From an uncultured Clostridia bacterium (lineage in GTDB: Bacteria > Bacillota > Clostridia > Christensenellales > Borkfalkiaceae): a stretch of 37,032 nt of DNA. The notes beneath the pieces are model-generated. The model made no database searches and was not told where the DNA came from. It saw nothing but the letters and a program-made list of their open reading frames with translations. The translations under genes and the position numbers were made by a program. Every line of letters starts with the position of its first letter. Position 1 is the first letter of the stretch. Shown here piece after piece: positions 14,056 to 22,049 of the stretch. The DNA lies in assembly GCA_947625695.1 (NCBI GenBank), contig CANQPO010000016.1:1-37032 (forward strand), in the 5' to 3' direction.

Positions 14056-15361
14056 AGTGTGTAAATTCGGCGGCACGTCCATGTCGGACGGCACCAATTT
14101 CCGCCGCGTTGCCGATATTTTCGCCGCCGATCCCGCGCGGCGCTTTCTTGTCGTCTCCGCGCCGGGCAAGCGGTTCGGCGGGGACGTCAAAATAACAGAC
14201 CTCTTGTACGAGACCCACCGCGCCCTTGTAAGCGGCGCTCCCCTCACCCCTTTTCATAAGGTGCGGGAACGTTTTTCGGGAATCGTGCGGGAGCTCGGGC
14301 TCTCCCTCGACATCGAGAGCATTTTATCTCAGACAGAGGAGGCGATCGTGCGCGAGCGGAGCGAGGAGTTCACTGCCTCCCGCGGGGAATATCTTTCGGC
14401 GGTCGTCATGGCGGCGCTCATCGGCGTTCCATTCATCGACGCAAAGGACGTCGTGCGCTTTGGAGAGGACGGACGACTCGACAGCGAGCGGACGTTTGCC
14501 CTCACCGCCGCGGCCTTGAGAGGAAAGAAGCGGGCGGTCGTCTCGGGCTTTTACGGCGCGGACGAAGAGGGGCATATCCACACCTTTTCGCGCGGCGGGA
14601 GCGACGTCTCGGGCGCCATCGTGGCGCGCGCCGTGGGGGCGGACCTCTATGAGAATTGGACGGACGTCAGCGGGTTTTTCGCCTGCGACCCCCGCATCGT
14701 AGACAGCCCCGCCCGCATCGAAGCGCTCTCCTACCGCGAACTGCGGGAGCTTTCTTACATGGGGGCGAATGTCCTGCACAGCGAGAGCATCTTCCCCGTG
14801 CGCGAGGCGAATATCCCCATTCTCATCAAAAACACCTTCCGTCCTGAGGACGCGGGCACCCGCATTATGCCCGCCGCAGGCTACATTCCCACGGCGCGGC
14901 CCGTCACGGGCATTGCGGGCAAGAAAAACTTTGCGGTCGTCTTTATCGAAAAATCGCTCATGAACACCGAGATCGGCTTTGCCCGCCGCATTCTCTCCGT
15001 GCTCGAACGGCACAAAATAAGTTTTGAACACATGCCCTCGGGCATCGACACCATCTCCTTTGTCATCGACGAAGCGGAGCTCCCCGAGGGAATGCTTGAA
15101 AAGATCACTAAGGAGATCTGCGAGGAGGTCCACCCCGACCAGTGCAAGACCCTCACGGACATCGCGCTGCTTGCGGTCGTGGGGCACGGCATGAGCAAAA
15201 ACGTGGGTACTTCCGCCCGCCTCTTCGACGCGATCGCCCGCGCGGGGGTCAACGTCCGCATGATCGACCAAGGCTCCTCCGAGCTCAACATCATCGTCGG
15301 CGTGGACAACGAGAACTACGAGCGCACCCTCCGCGCCGTATACGAAGAATTTTTCAAGTAA
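14048..15361 (+). CDS. lysC: Aspartate kinase
   Basis: 437 residues from the ATG at 14048, which overlaps the DUF1015 stop; the longer frame from 13859 lies inside DUF1015 and is rejected. The start MIKVCKFGGTSMSDG holds the family KFGGTS motif. The kinase domain (about 1-290) includes TFSRGGSDVSGAI, and two C-terminal ACT-type segments (VVFIEKSLMNTEIGFARRIL and AVVGHGMSKNVGTSARLF, then IDQGSSELNIIVGV) give allosteric control by lysine or threonine. It phosphorylates aspartate, the first step to lysine, threonine, methionine and diaminopimelate. A bidirectional terminator follows. Confidence 0.92.
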   Translation: MIKVCKFGGTSMSDGTNFRRVADIFAADPARRFLVVSAPGKRFGGDVKITDLLYETHRALVSGAPLTPFHKVRERFSGIVRELGLSLDIESILSQTEEAIVRERSEEFTASRGEYLSAVVMAALIGVPFIDAKDVVRFGEDGRLDSERTFALTAAALRGKKRAVVSGFYGADEEGHIHTFSRGGSDVSGAIVARAVGADLYENWTDVSGFFACDPRIVDSPARIEALSYRELRELSYMGANVLHSESIFPVREANIPILIKNTFRPEDAGTRIMPAAGYIPTARPVTGIAGKKNFAVVFIEKSLMNTEIGFARRILSVLERHKISFEHMPSGIDTISFVIDEAELPEGMLEKITKEICEEVHPDQCKTLTDIALLAVVGHGMSKNVGTSARLFDAIARAGVNVRMIDQGSSELNIIVGVDNENYERTLRAVYEEFFK

Positions 15362-15370
15362 AAGAGAACG

Positions 15371-15412
15371 AAAAAAGCCCGCCGCGCAATGAGTTGCGCG
15401 GCGGGCGTTCCT
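15371..15412. terminator. Bidirectional terminator between lysC and marR
   Basis: A perfect 13-bp stem (15377-15389 with 15394-15406) with a TGAG loop, preceded by six A and followed by a T-rich tail. It serves both convergent genes. Confidence 0.9.
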
Positions 15413-15415
15413 TAT

Positions 15416-15856
15416 TTATTCCTTATTTTCGTTCAAAAGGTCGGAACGCACAATGAGGTCGGAAATGCGCACAAACGTCCGCGCGTCCTCCTCGCCGATG
15501 ATCGAGATCGCCGTCCTTGCAAGCTCGAGCGACTGTTCGTGCACTTTCAAGAATACGTCGAGGTTTTCTTTCACGGGGCGGACGAACGTCGTGCGCTTGT
15601 CCTCGCCCTCGCACCGCTCGATGAGGTTTTTGCGCACGAGCGAATCAATGGTGCGGTTCACGAGCGATTTGAGCATCTTCGTCTTTGCAACAATGCTCTT
15701 AAAGGAAGTCAGTCCCTCGCCGTTTTGGTACTCGTGATAGGCAATGTTCATCACGATCGCCTCGTTGTAGTTGAGCCCCTGCGTCATGCGGCTGTTTTTG
15801 AGCACCCCCGTCAGCGCGACCCATGCGGTGACGAGCTCTTCGTCCAGCTCTTCCAT
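15416..15856 (-). CDS. MarR-family transcriptional regulator
   Basis: 146 residues with a winged-helix DNA-binding domain: helices around LNYNEAIVMNIAYHEY, then SFKSIVAKTKMLKSLVNRTIDSLVRKNLIER as the recognition part, and a wing at GEDKRTTFVRPVKEN. N- and C-terminal helices form the dimer. The ligand is unknown. It has a consensus promoter 32 bases upstream and a GAGGGGGAGAT ribosome binding site. It is divergent from the small acidic gene at 16063, so that gene is a candidate target together with marR itself (inference). Confidence 0.9.
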   Translation of the reverse strand: MEELDEELVTAWVALTGVLKNSRMTQGLNYNEAIVMNIAYHEYQNGEGLTSFKSIVAKTKMLKSLVNRTIDSLVRKNLIERCEGEDKRTTFVRPVKENLDVFLKVHEQSLELARTAISIIGEEDARTFVRISDLIVRSDLLNENKE

Positions 15857-15888
15857 ATCTCCCCCTCATTCCCCAAACGGGCAAATTC

Positions 15889-15917
15889 ATTATAGTTAAG
15901 GGCGCTCAAAATGTCAA
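15889..15917 (-). promoter_or_regulatory. Consensus promoter of marR
   Basis: Minus strand TTGACA (15917-15912), 17-base spacer, TATAAT (15894-15889). Both boxes are perfect. Confidence 0.9.
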
Positions 15918-15926
15918 GTGATTTCG

Positions 15927-15955
15927 TTGATTTTTCCGCTCCGTTCTGTTATAAT
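15927..15955 (+). promoter_or_regulatory. Promoter of the small acidic gene
   Basis: TTGATT (15927-15932), 17-base spacer, TATAAT (15950-15955). It is back-to-back with the marR promoter, 9 bases between the two -35 boxes. Confidence 0.8.
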
Positions 15956-15982
15956 CGGGGAAAACGGACAAAAACCACACGG

Positions 15983-16015
15983 TTATCCACATATCAACAG
16001 TGGACATGTGGATAA
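15983..16015. promoter_or_regulatory. Inverted pair of perfect DnaA boxes
   Basis: TTATCCACA (15983-15991) and its exact reverse complement TGTGGATAA (16007-16015) lie 15 bases apart. The symmetry extends to 11 bp per arm (GTTATCCACAT / ATGTGGATAAC). The pair falls between the promoter and the ribosome binding site of the gene at 16063, so it is transcribed and could act as a DnaA roadblock, or as an RNA hairpin. Confidence 0.75.
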
Positions 16016-16062
16016 CTTTTGCGTTTTACACATCGCGTGGAAAGTCATTCAGAGGTTTAACA

Positions 16063-16266
16063 ATGTCGCAGTACGACTTGATGAAATTGTTTGCACAGTA
16101 CGACGGAGAGATCTCCGAGTCCGATTTTACGCCCGAAGAATTGGAGGAGTATCTCAAGTATGCCGAAGGGGAGGAGACGCCTCTTTCTCCCCATGAGTGG
16201 AAGGCACAGTACTTCGATTTTTACGACGACGTAAAGGATAAATCGCTCAAAAAGCAGGATTGGTGA
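16063..16266 (+). CDS. Small acidic protein of unknown function
   Basis: 67 residues from the ATG at 16063, with AGAGG 7 bases upstream; an in-frame ATG at 16000 falls within the DnaA-box hairpin and lacks such a site. The protein is rich in Asp, Glu, Tyr and Phe (for example ISESDFTPEELEEYLKYAEG), with no membrane helix and no motif I recognise. A dedicated promoter and the DnaA-box pair in its leader argue that it is real and possibly tied to replication state (inference). It ends six bases from the convergent DUF378-like gene, with no terminator between them. Confidence 0.7.
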   Translation: MSQYDLMKLFAQYDGEISESDFTPEELEEYLKYAEGEETPLSPHEWKAQYFDFYDDVKDKSLKKQDW

Positions 16267-16272
16267 GCTTTT

Positions 16273-16482
16273 TCAAGAGAGGGGTTTTGTCGGGCGGAAG
16301 GCGATGAGCCAGAACAAAAGCCACAGCGCGCCCACCCCCGCAAGGGAGAGGAGAGAGCGGTAGACGACGGAATTTCCCGCGCACAAAAAAAGCAGCAGGT
16401 CGAAGCCCGAGAGGGCATAAACCGCCGCCAAAACGCCGAACACTATCAAAAATCCGCAGCAGATGAGGGTGGTAAGTTTCAT
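16273..16482 (-). CDS. Small two-helix membrane protein, DUF378-like
   Basis: 69 residues from the ATG at 16482; a GTG at 16500 would add six residues. Two hydrophobic segments are separated by a short polar loop: LICCGFLIVFGVLAAVYALS-GFDLLLFL and then SLLSLAGVGALWLLFWLIAF. Spacing and the GFDLL-x(7)-S-x-VYR-x-L pattern resemble DUF378 (YuzA) proteins, in which a NWGL stretch would be expected where this has VYAL. The match is by eye only. Function is unknown. The gene's upstream side borders a repeat cluster. Confidence 0.55.
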   Translation of the reverse strand: MKLTTLICCGFLIVFGVLAAVYALSGFDLLLFLCAGNSVVYRSLLSLAGVGALWLLFWLIAFRPTKPLS

Positions 16483-16499
16483 ACCACGCAGTATGCGCA

Positions 16500-16860
16500 C
16501 CCTTCATAAACCTATGCGCCTCAATAAGTACCTGCCCCTTACTCCCCCTCTAAAAAAGCTTCCCCCCAACGAGTTGGGGGGCTCCCGTGTAGCGGGTGGC
16601 GGGGGTCTTGCTGCCACGCGCATTCTTTTTTTGTCATTTCGACCGAAGCCGCAGGCGGAGTGGAGAAATCCCGCCTTATTAAAACTGCGGTAGAGATTTC
16701 TCGACTTCGCTCGAAATGACAATTTGGAATTTTCTTGGCTGCCCCTTGAGGGGGAGCTGTCATGAGCTTGCGAATGACTGAGGGGGTGTTTTGTTTTACG
16801 ACACCCCTTCCGTCACGCCTTGCGTGATACCCACCCCTCAAGGGGTGGGCAAGGGGGGAG
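16500..16860. repeat. Composite intergenic repeat cluster 2
   Basis: No credible gene. It includes a CCCCCAACGAGTTGGGGG palindrome (about 16563-16580), a GTCATTTCGA...TCGAAATGAC palindromic module at 16633-16720, and a module running from about 16731 with 'gccccttgagggggagctgtc', ending in 'acccctcaaggggtgggcaagg'. Frames through the palindrome give short peptides containing the HFERSREI-type string, which are artefacts of the repeat. Confidence 0.75.
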
Positions 16861-17053
16861 CGAGCAAAGAATTGTTTGAAACTAAAATCACATGCATTAG
16901 GCGGAATCACTTCCGCCGTGGGCGACCAATTTGCCGTATGCTTACGGCTTGTTGTCGGACAAGGCGACCGAGAGGACCAACTAAGTTATGGCGCAAAAGC
17001 ATGTTTCCTCACGGAAAAAGATTTTGCGCAGCAAAAGATTTTTCGTGAATATA
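16861..17053. other. Intergenic stretch with several inverted repeats
   Basis: No convincing gene. Perfect small hairpins lie at GGCGGAA-TCAC-TTCCGCC (about 16901-16918) and GCCGTA-TGCT-TACGGC (about 16934-16949). A longer imperfect one spans 17010-17047. The last lies just past the stop of the minus-strand gene at 17054 and may act as its 3' end signal, though no T-run follows. Confidence 0.4.
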
Positions 17054-17311
17054 TCATCCTATATTTTCCAACACCAATCTGTCGAAATTCACCGTCTCCA
17101 TAAAATCGGCGGGGCGGAATACGACGTGGCGGAACTTCGCATAGTTGAAGATATGCGGCTTCAAAAGAACGGGCGTGGGGATATCGAGCGCGTCGCAGAT
17201 CTCCGCGAGATAGTGGAAAAAATCGGCGTAAGTAAATTTCTCCTCGCGCTCGTAAGTCGTCTGCTTGATAATGCGTCCTTCTTTCAACACTTTTGCCCAA
17301 ATGCGGAACAT
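17054..17311 (-). CDS. Conserved small protein of clostridia, unknown function
   Basis: 85 residues, soluble. The pattern MFRIWAKVLKEGRIIKQ, then ICDALDIPTPVLLKPHIFNY, then ending DFMETVNFDRLVLENIG, resembles a small hypothetical family common in clostridial genomes (from memory). No catalytic motif is visible. The ATG sits exactly 6 bases after a predicted -10 (TAAAAT) and has no Shine-Dalgarno, so a leaderless message is likely. It is divergent from greA. Confidence 0.75.
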   Translation of the reverse strand: MFRIWAKVLKEGRIIKQTTYEREEKFTYADFFHYLAEICDALDIPTPVLLKPHIFNYAKFRHVVFRPADFMETVNFDRLVLENIG

Positions 17312-17317
17312 GGCTCT

Positions 17318-17346
17318 ATTTTACCCTGTTTTCCGCAAAAAAGCAA
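17318..17346 (-). promoter_or_regulatory. Promoter of the conserved small gene, leaderless geometry
   Basis: Minus strand TTGCTT (17346-17341), 17-base spacer, TAAAAT (17323-17318), then six bases and the ATG. Confidence 0.6.
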
Positions 17347-17386
17347 CGCATTTCTCACAAATTTTTGCAAGGTGCGGGCAAGTGAG

Positions 17387-17415
17387 TTGACAAGCGTGCA
17401 TAAAAAGGATATAAT
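17387..17415 (+). promoter_or_regulatory. Consensus promoter of greA-lysS
   Basis: TTGACA (17387-17392), 17-base spacer, TATAAT (17410-17415), both perfect. A leader of about 100 bases follows, with a 6-bp ACCGTG/CACGGT stem and a GCGCC/GGCGC stem near the greA ribosome binding site. Confidence 0.92.
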
Positions 17416-17519
17416 GAGGGCAGGATCGAGAGGATACCGTGGTTTCCGTTTCAGGGAGATCACGGTCGTCTTATAAAATAACGCGCCGCAAACAAGAGGC
17501 GCAAAGGGGTTCAAAAAGT

Positions 17520-17990
17520 ATGGCAGAACAATTTTACATGACGCAGGAAGGCTACGAGGCGGCAAAAAAGGAGCTCGAATATCTCCAGACGGTCAAGCGC
17601 AAAGAGATCGTAGACCGCATTGCCGAGGCGCGCAGTCACGGCGATCTTTCCGAAAACGCCGAGTACGACGCGGCGCGCAACGAGCAGGCGGCAAACGAGG
17701 GCGAGATCGCCGAGCTCGAATATAAGGTGAAAAACGCCGTCATCATCGAAGAGACGGACGACAATTCGGTGGTGCACATCGGCTCCACCGTCACCGTTTG
17801 GGACAACGACCTTGAGGAAGAGGTCGCCTATACCATCATGGGCACCACCGAAGTGGACCCCATGAAGAACATCATCTCCAACGAATCTCCCGTGGGGGCG
17901 GCTCTTCTCCGCCACAAGAAAGGGGACAAGGTCACCGTCAAAGCCCCCAATAATTTCGAATATCAACTGACGATCCGCAAGATCGACTGA
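17520..17990 (+). CDS. greA: Transcription elongation factor GreA
   Basis: 156 residues, normal GreA length. The N-terminal coiled coil ends in MTQEGYEAAKKELEYL and RSHGDLSENAEYDAARNEQ, the signature that reaches the polymerase active site with its acidic tip residues (D, E in GDLSENAEYD). The C-terminal FKBP-like half includes VHIGSTVTVWD and SNESPVGAALLRHKKGDKVTV. It rescues backtracked RNA polymerase by stimulating transcript cleavage. The start at 17520 is preferred to an in-frame ATG at 17439 because a GGGG site lies just before it and the family begins there. It is followed by lysS after 10 bases, a common clostridial operon. Confidence 0.96.
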   Translation: MAEQFYMTQEGYEAAKKELEYLQTVKRKEIVDRIAEARSHGDLSENAEYDAARNEQAANEGEIAELEYKVKNAVIIEETDDNSVVHIGSTVTVWDNDLEEEVAYTIMGTTEVDPMKNIISNESPVGAALLRHKKGDKVTVKAPNNFEYQLTIRKID

Positions 17991-18000
17991 GGAAACAGAC

Positions 18001-19491
18001 ATGGAAGAGAAAAATCTCCCCGCCACGGAGGAAGAACTGCACGAGCAGGCGCGTATCCGGCGGGAAAAGCTCGAAAAGCTCATCTCGGAGGGCAACAACC
18101 CCTACGAAAAGACAACGTATAACGTCACCTCGCGCTCCTCTCTCATCAAGGAGAATTTCGAAGCGCTCGAGGGAAAGGAAGTCTCCGTCGCGGGGCGGCT
18201 CATGTCCCGCCGCGTCATGGGGAAGGCCTCCTTTTCGCACATTTCCGACCGCGATGGGCTTTTGCAGGTGTACATCACCCGTCAGGACGTGGGGGAGGAC
18301 GTTTACGCCGCCTATAAAAAAGATTACGACATCGGCGACATCGTCGGCGTAAAGGGGTTCGTATTCAAGACGCAGACGGGGGAGATCACCGTCCATGCGA
18401 CTCACCTCGAAATGCTTTCGAAGGCCCTTCTGCCCCTGCCCGAAAAGTACAACGGGCTGCAGAATATGGACATGAAATACCGCCTCCGGCACGTCGATCT
18501 CATCATGAACCAGGACGTGCGCGAGACCTTCTTCAAGCGCGCCAAGATCATTAAGGCGATCCGCGATTTCCTCGACGGAAAGGGCTTTTTGGAGGCGGAC
18601 ACTCCCATTCTGCTCCCCCTTGAGATCGGCGCGGACGCCCGCCCGTTCAAGACCCACCACAACGCCCTCGACCTCGACATGTATCTCCGCATCGAGACGG
18701 AGCTCTACTTGAAGCGGCTCATCGTGGGCGGCTTTGAGAAGGTGTACGAAATGGGCCGCATCTTCCGCAACGAGGGGATGGACGCCAAGCACAACCCCGA
18801 GTTCACTTCGGTGGAAATTTATCAGGCGTATGCCGACTATCACGATGTGATGGACTTTGTCGAAGAATTGCACCGTCACGTCGTCCAAGAGGCGTGCGGG
18901 ACGCTGCAAATTTCCTATCAAGGGGTGGAGCTCGACTTCTCCAAATGGGAGCGCCTCACCATGGTAGAGGCGGTGAAAAAATATTCGGGCGTGGACTTTG
19001 ACGCCATTCATTCGGACGAGGAAGCGCAGAAGATCGCCGCCGAAAAGGGCGTGGAATTCGAAAAGGACAAGAATACCAAGGGGCATATTCTGGCGGAATT
19101 CTTCGACGCGTTCGTCGAGGACAAGCTCATTCAGCCCACGTTTATTTACGACTATCCCGTGGAGATCTCCCCGCTTGCAAAGCGCAAGCCGAGCGATCCC
19201 ACGATGACCGAACGGTTTGAATATTTCATGATGGGCATGGAGATGGGCAACGCCTTCTCCGAGCTCAACGACCCCATCGACCAAAAGAAGCGCATGGAGG
19301 CGCAGGCGGCGAAGAAGCGCGCGCAGGGAACGAACGCGCAGGTAGACGAGGACTTTATCGACGCGTTGGAGCACGGCATGCCGCCCACGGGCGGGCTAGG
19401 GCTCGGGGTGGACCGACTTGTCATGCTCCTCACGGACAGCCCCACCATCCGCGACGTCCTCCTTTTCCCCACCATGAAACCGAAGAAGTAA
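18001..19491 (+). CDS. lysS: Lysyl-tRNA synthetase, class II
   Basis: 496 residues, full length. An N-terminal OB-fold (about 55-150: VSVAGRLMSRRVMGKASFSHISDRDG) binds the anticodon. The class II core has motif 1 (FLDGKGFLEADTPILLP), motif 2 (EMGRIFRNEGMDAKHNPEFTSVE) and motif 3 (GLGLGVDRLVMLLTDS). It charges tRNA-Lys. One difference from most relatives is LLPLEIGADARPF where a GGA(T/A)ARPF run is usual; other binding residues look normal. It is co-transcribed with greA. No clear terminator follows before the repeat cluster. Confidence 0.97.
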   Translation: MEEKNLPATEEELHEQARIRREKLEKLISEGNNPYEKTTYNVTSRSSLIKENFEALEGKEVSVAGRLMSRRVMGKASFSHISDRDGLLQVYITRQDVGEDVYAAYKKDYDIGDIVGVKGFVFKTQTGEITVHATHLEMLSKALLPLPEKYNGLQNMDMKYRLRHVDLIMNQDVRETFFKRAKIIKAIRDFLDGKGFLEADTPILLPLEIGADARPFKTHHNALDLDMYLRIETELYLKRLIVGGFEKVYEMGRIFRNEGMDAKHNPEFTSVEIYQAYADYHDVMDFVEELHRHVVQEACGTLQISYQGVELDFSKWERLTMVEAVKKYSGVDFDAIHSDEEAQKIAAEKGVEFEKDKNTKGHILAEFFDAFVEDKLIQPTFIYDYPVEISPLAKRKPSDPTMTERFEYFMMGMEMGNAFSELNDPIDQKKRMEAQAAKKRAQGTNAQVDEDFIDALEHGMPPTGGLGLGVDRLVMLLTDSPTIRDVLLFPTMKPKK

Positions 19492-19494
19492 ACC

Positions 19495-20060
19495 CGCTTT
19501 CTTGGCGAAACCGCGCTCAACGGAACCCCCTCCGTGGGGGTGGAGCGGCGCAATTCTGTTCAACAGCGCAGTGCGCTGTGAACTGCGCCGCGACATGAGG
19601 CGTGGCATCGCCGAAGGGGTTTTGGCGGTCCCTGCCGCCAAAACGGGTAGGGGGTGGGGCGGCGAACGAACTCTTCCAAAGCGTCATGCTGAGCCGAAAT
19701 GGTGGGTACGCAGTCCCGTTAGAAAGTCTGCGAAGGCATCTTGGTACGTTTGGGTGTGGTTTTAATCGTACTTGGACGTAGTAAGATTCCCTCGGAGAAT
19801 TGCCAAGTCGAACTTCGTTAATTCTGTTACGGCTACTTCGTCGCAGGCTCCTCGTGCCGCGCTTAGAGAATCGGAACTTCGCGCGGGGCGACTTTGCTCA
19901 ACATGACGTGATTTAAGAAACATCAACCTCCACCGCCACTTGCTGTCCCTGAAAGGGAAAGTGGCGAACGTAGTGAGCCGAAAGGGTTCTCGTTAAAACC
20001 CCTCAGTCGCGCAAGCGCGACAGCTCCCCTATAAGGGGCGCCGAGGACGCTCCCAAACAT
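19495..20060. repeat. Composite intergenic repeat cluster 3
   Basis: 566 bases without a credible gene. It contains the 'ggaaccccctccgtgggggtgg' module (about 19520-19545), a module with 'gcgtcatgctgagccgaaatgg' ending in 'ctcaacatgacg' (about 19680-19910) that seems a diverged GTCATTTCGA element, and a 'cttgctgtccctgaaagggaaag ... cccctataaggggcgcc' module (about 19938-20045). The same modules occur in the other clusters. Confidence 0.7.
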
Positions 20061-20073
20061 CACCAAAAACACT

Positions 20074-21003
20074 ATGGACGCACGGATCACAAAACAGAGA
20101 CTTTCCAACATGCTCTCCTATGATTGGCTCAAGATCATCGCGGCAATCGCGGTCGCGGTGCTTTTTATCTGCGTCTTTTTTACGACGGTAAAGACCCGTC
20201 CCGGGGACAATCAAGTCTTTACCGTCTACGGCTATCGCGAACTCGTCGCGGGCGAACAGGCCGGCAGTCTTTTGGACGATTTCAAAAAAGCGGGCGTGTT
20301 TTCCTACGACATTCTGGATACGGAGCAGGAGACTTTCGGCACGGGGCAGTATGCGGAAGCGGCGTTCACCGCCCGCCGCAGCGTGATGAAGGGGACGGTG
20401 ATGTTCACCACCACCAACCGCACGAGTGAGGACGACCCCTCGGCGACCGTCATCAAAGAGCTTCTCGGCGGAGAGAATCACGCGCTTGCGCTCGACCTCG
20501 ACGTGTATTTGAACGACTGCCAAAACTACCTCGTCCGCTTTTTCGGCGAGGAATGGGAGACGGGAACGCTCGACAAGGCCGAAGCGGAGGCATGTTTTCA
20601 ATCGCGCAACGGCAAGGACCGCCGCTACCGCTCGGAAGCGAAAAAGGCGGAGGGCATTCTGCAGGAGTACGACCGCCTCGAACAGCTCCGTAAGGACTAT
20701 TCTTTTGTAAAGCAATGCGTGAACGACGGCACGCTCCCTTACGTTGACGTCGCGGACGAAAACGGCGCTCTGCGCCACAAGGCGTTTGCGCTCGGAAAGC
20801 TCGCCGATCTGCGCAGTTATTACTATTATACGGAAACGACGACAAGCGGCGAAGAGGAGACGACGATCGCAAGTTCTTCCAACATCTGTCTCTTCCTCTT
20901 CCGCAACGACGAGGACGAGGGAAGGTCGGCGAAGTATGTGGAAAACGACCTCCGCTACGAGCCCATTTCCTACGTGCGCGCGCTCGTCGAACGTTTTTCA
21001 TGA
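20074..21003 (+). CDS. Membrane-anchored extracytoplasmic protein, unknown function
   Basis: 309 residues. A short cytoplasmic start leads into one transmembrane helix (about 17-38, IIAAIAVAVLFICVFF) and a soluble domain outside the membrane. The domain shows alternating strands and helices, an acidic linker and no catalytic motif I recognise. No good Shine-Dalgarno is visible, and the repeat cluster ends 20-30 bases upstream, so the true start may differ (an ATG at 20110 is possible). Its stop overlaps the next gene's ATG by 4 bases, so the two are translationally coupled. Confidence 0.7.
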   Translation: MDARITKQRLSNMLSYDWLKIIAAIAVAVLFICVFFTTVKTRPGDNQVFTVYGYRELVAGEQAGSLLDDFKKAGVFSYDILDTEQETFGTGQYAEAAFTARRSVMKGTVMFTTTNRTSEDDPSATVIKELLGGENHALALDLDVYLNDCQNYLVRFFGEEWETGTLDKAEAEACFQSRNGKDRRYRSEAKKAEGILQEYDRLEQLRKDYSFVKQCVNDGTLPYVDVADENGALRHKAFALGKLADLRSYYYYTETTTSGEEETTIASSSNICLFLFRNDEDEGRSAKYVENDLRYEPISYVRALVERFS

Positions 21004-22049
21004 AAGAGCGGTCGATCGCGGCAATGCTCCGCGCACAAAAAAAGCACATTTCCTTCCACACCCCGGGGCATAAGCGCGCGGGCGCAGACATCACCGAGCT
21101 CTCCTATTCGGACTGTCTGCTCTCCCCCCGCGGGATCCTCAAAGAGGCGCAGGAAAAGATCGCTTTTACCTTGGGCGCAGAGCGCAGTTTTCTCTTGACG
21201 GACGGAAGCACTTCGGGCGTGTTTTCCATGCTTTGGGCGCTCAAAACGGCGGGAGCGCGCAGTGTCGCCGCACCCGTCTTTTCTCATCCGAGCTTTTTTA
21301 ACGCCTGCAAAGCCTTCGGGCTCACGGTCGTTCCCATTCCGCAGAACGTGCGGTTCGGAATTCCCGTCCAGCCCTCCCCCCAAGAGACAGAAGATGCGCT
21401 ATTAAAGGCGGACGCCCTTTTTTGCACCTCGCCCGATTACTATGGGAATTTCCCCGACCTTGCCGCTCTCTCCTCGCTCTGCAAAGGGGCGGGAAAGCCG
21501 CTTCTTCTCGACGGCGCGCACGGCGGGCATCTGCACTTTACCCCGTCCCTCTATGCGGGGAGCTACGCCGACCTCTGGGTGGACGGCGTGCACAAGTCCC
21601 TTCCCGCGCTCACGCAGGGGGCGGTCGTCTCGGCAAAGACGGAGGAGTGGGGGACCCTCCTTGAAGAGGGAGTCAAGATGTTCCGCACGAGCTCGCCCTC
21701 CTATCCTATCATGGCGAGCGTGGAATACGCGGTAACCTTCCCGCGCAATCTTCCCATCGAGCGGGCGGCAAACGCCTTCAAAACGCAATACGGTTGCGCG
21801 AATAACGCCGATTGGACCAAACTTCTCGTCCCGTTCGGGGAATTATGCGACGAGGCGCAACGCGCTCTCGAACGCCGCGGGGTATATCCCGAGTTCAACG
21901 ACGGAAACTATTTAATGTTCTATCTCTCCCCCTGCACCAAGGCGGGGGAGCTGAAAAAGTTGGGGAAACTGCTCAAACAGTTGCCGCGCGGCGGGGTGGA
22001 AGAGAACGCGCCCGCTGGGGTCATCCCCATGTATCGGGAGGAACTATGA
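21000..22049 (+). CDS. YaaO-like PLP enzyme (Orn/Lys/Arg decarboxylase family, short form)
   Basis: 349 residues. The start HISFHTPGHKRAGADI is the decarboxylase-family opening. The fold-type I PLP site shows DGSTSGVFSML (phosphate side), LLLDGAHGGHLHF, and the Schiff-base lysine K199 in DGVHKSLPAL. Relatives are about 450-480 residues with a C-terminal extension that is mostly missing here. In B. subtilis yaaO precedes tmk, yaaQ, yaaR, holB and yaaT; here it precedes holB directly, so tmk is absent from its usual place. Substrate is uncertain: arginine or lysine decarboxylation is the family's activity. ATGA overlaps couple it on both sides. Confidence 0.85.
   Translation: MKERSIAAMLRAQKKHISFHTPGHKRAGADITELSYSDCLLSPRGILKEAQEKIAFTLGAERSFLLTDGSTSGVFSMLWALKTAGARSVAAPVFSHPSFFNACKAFGLTVVPIPQNVRFGIPVQPSPQETEDALLKADALFCTSPDYYGNFPDLAALSSLCKGAGKPLLLDGAHGGHLHFTPSLYAGSYADLWVDGVHKSLPALTQGAVVSAKTEEWGTLLEEGVKMFRTSSPSYPIMASVEYAVTFPRNLPIERAANAFKTQYGCANNADWTKLLVPFGELCDEAQRALERRGVYPEFNDGNYLMFYLSPCTKAGELKKLGKLLKQLPRGGVEENAPAGVIPMYREEL

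Noticed and set aside
15983-16015. Chromosome origin of replication
   Set aside because: Only two DnaA boxes, no AT-rich unwinding region and no dnaA, dnaN, rnpA or gyr gene nearby. The position fits gene regulation better.
16539-16910. Minus-strand protein containing the HFERSREI string
   Set aside because: It is translated palindromic repeat DNA. Similar peptides arise from every copy, in different frames.
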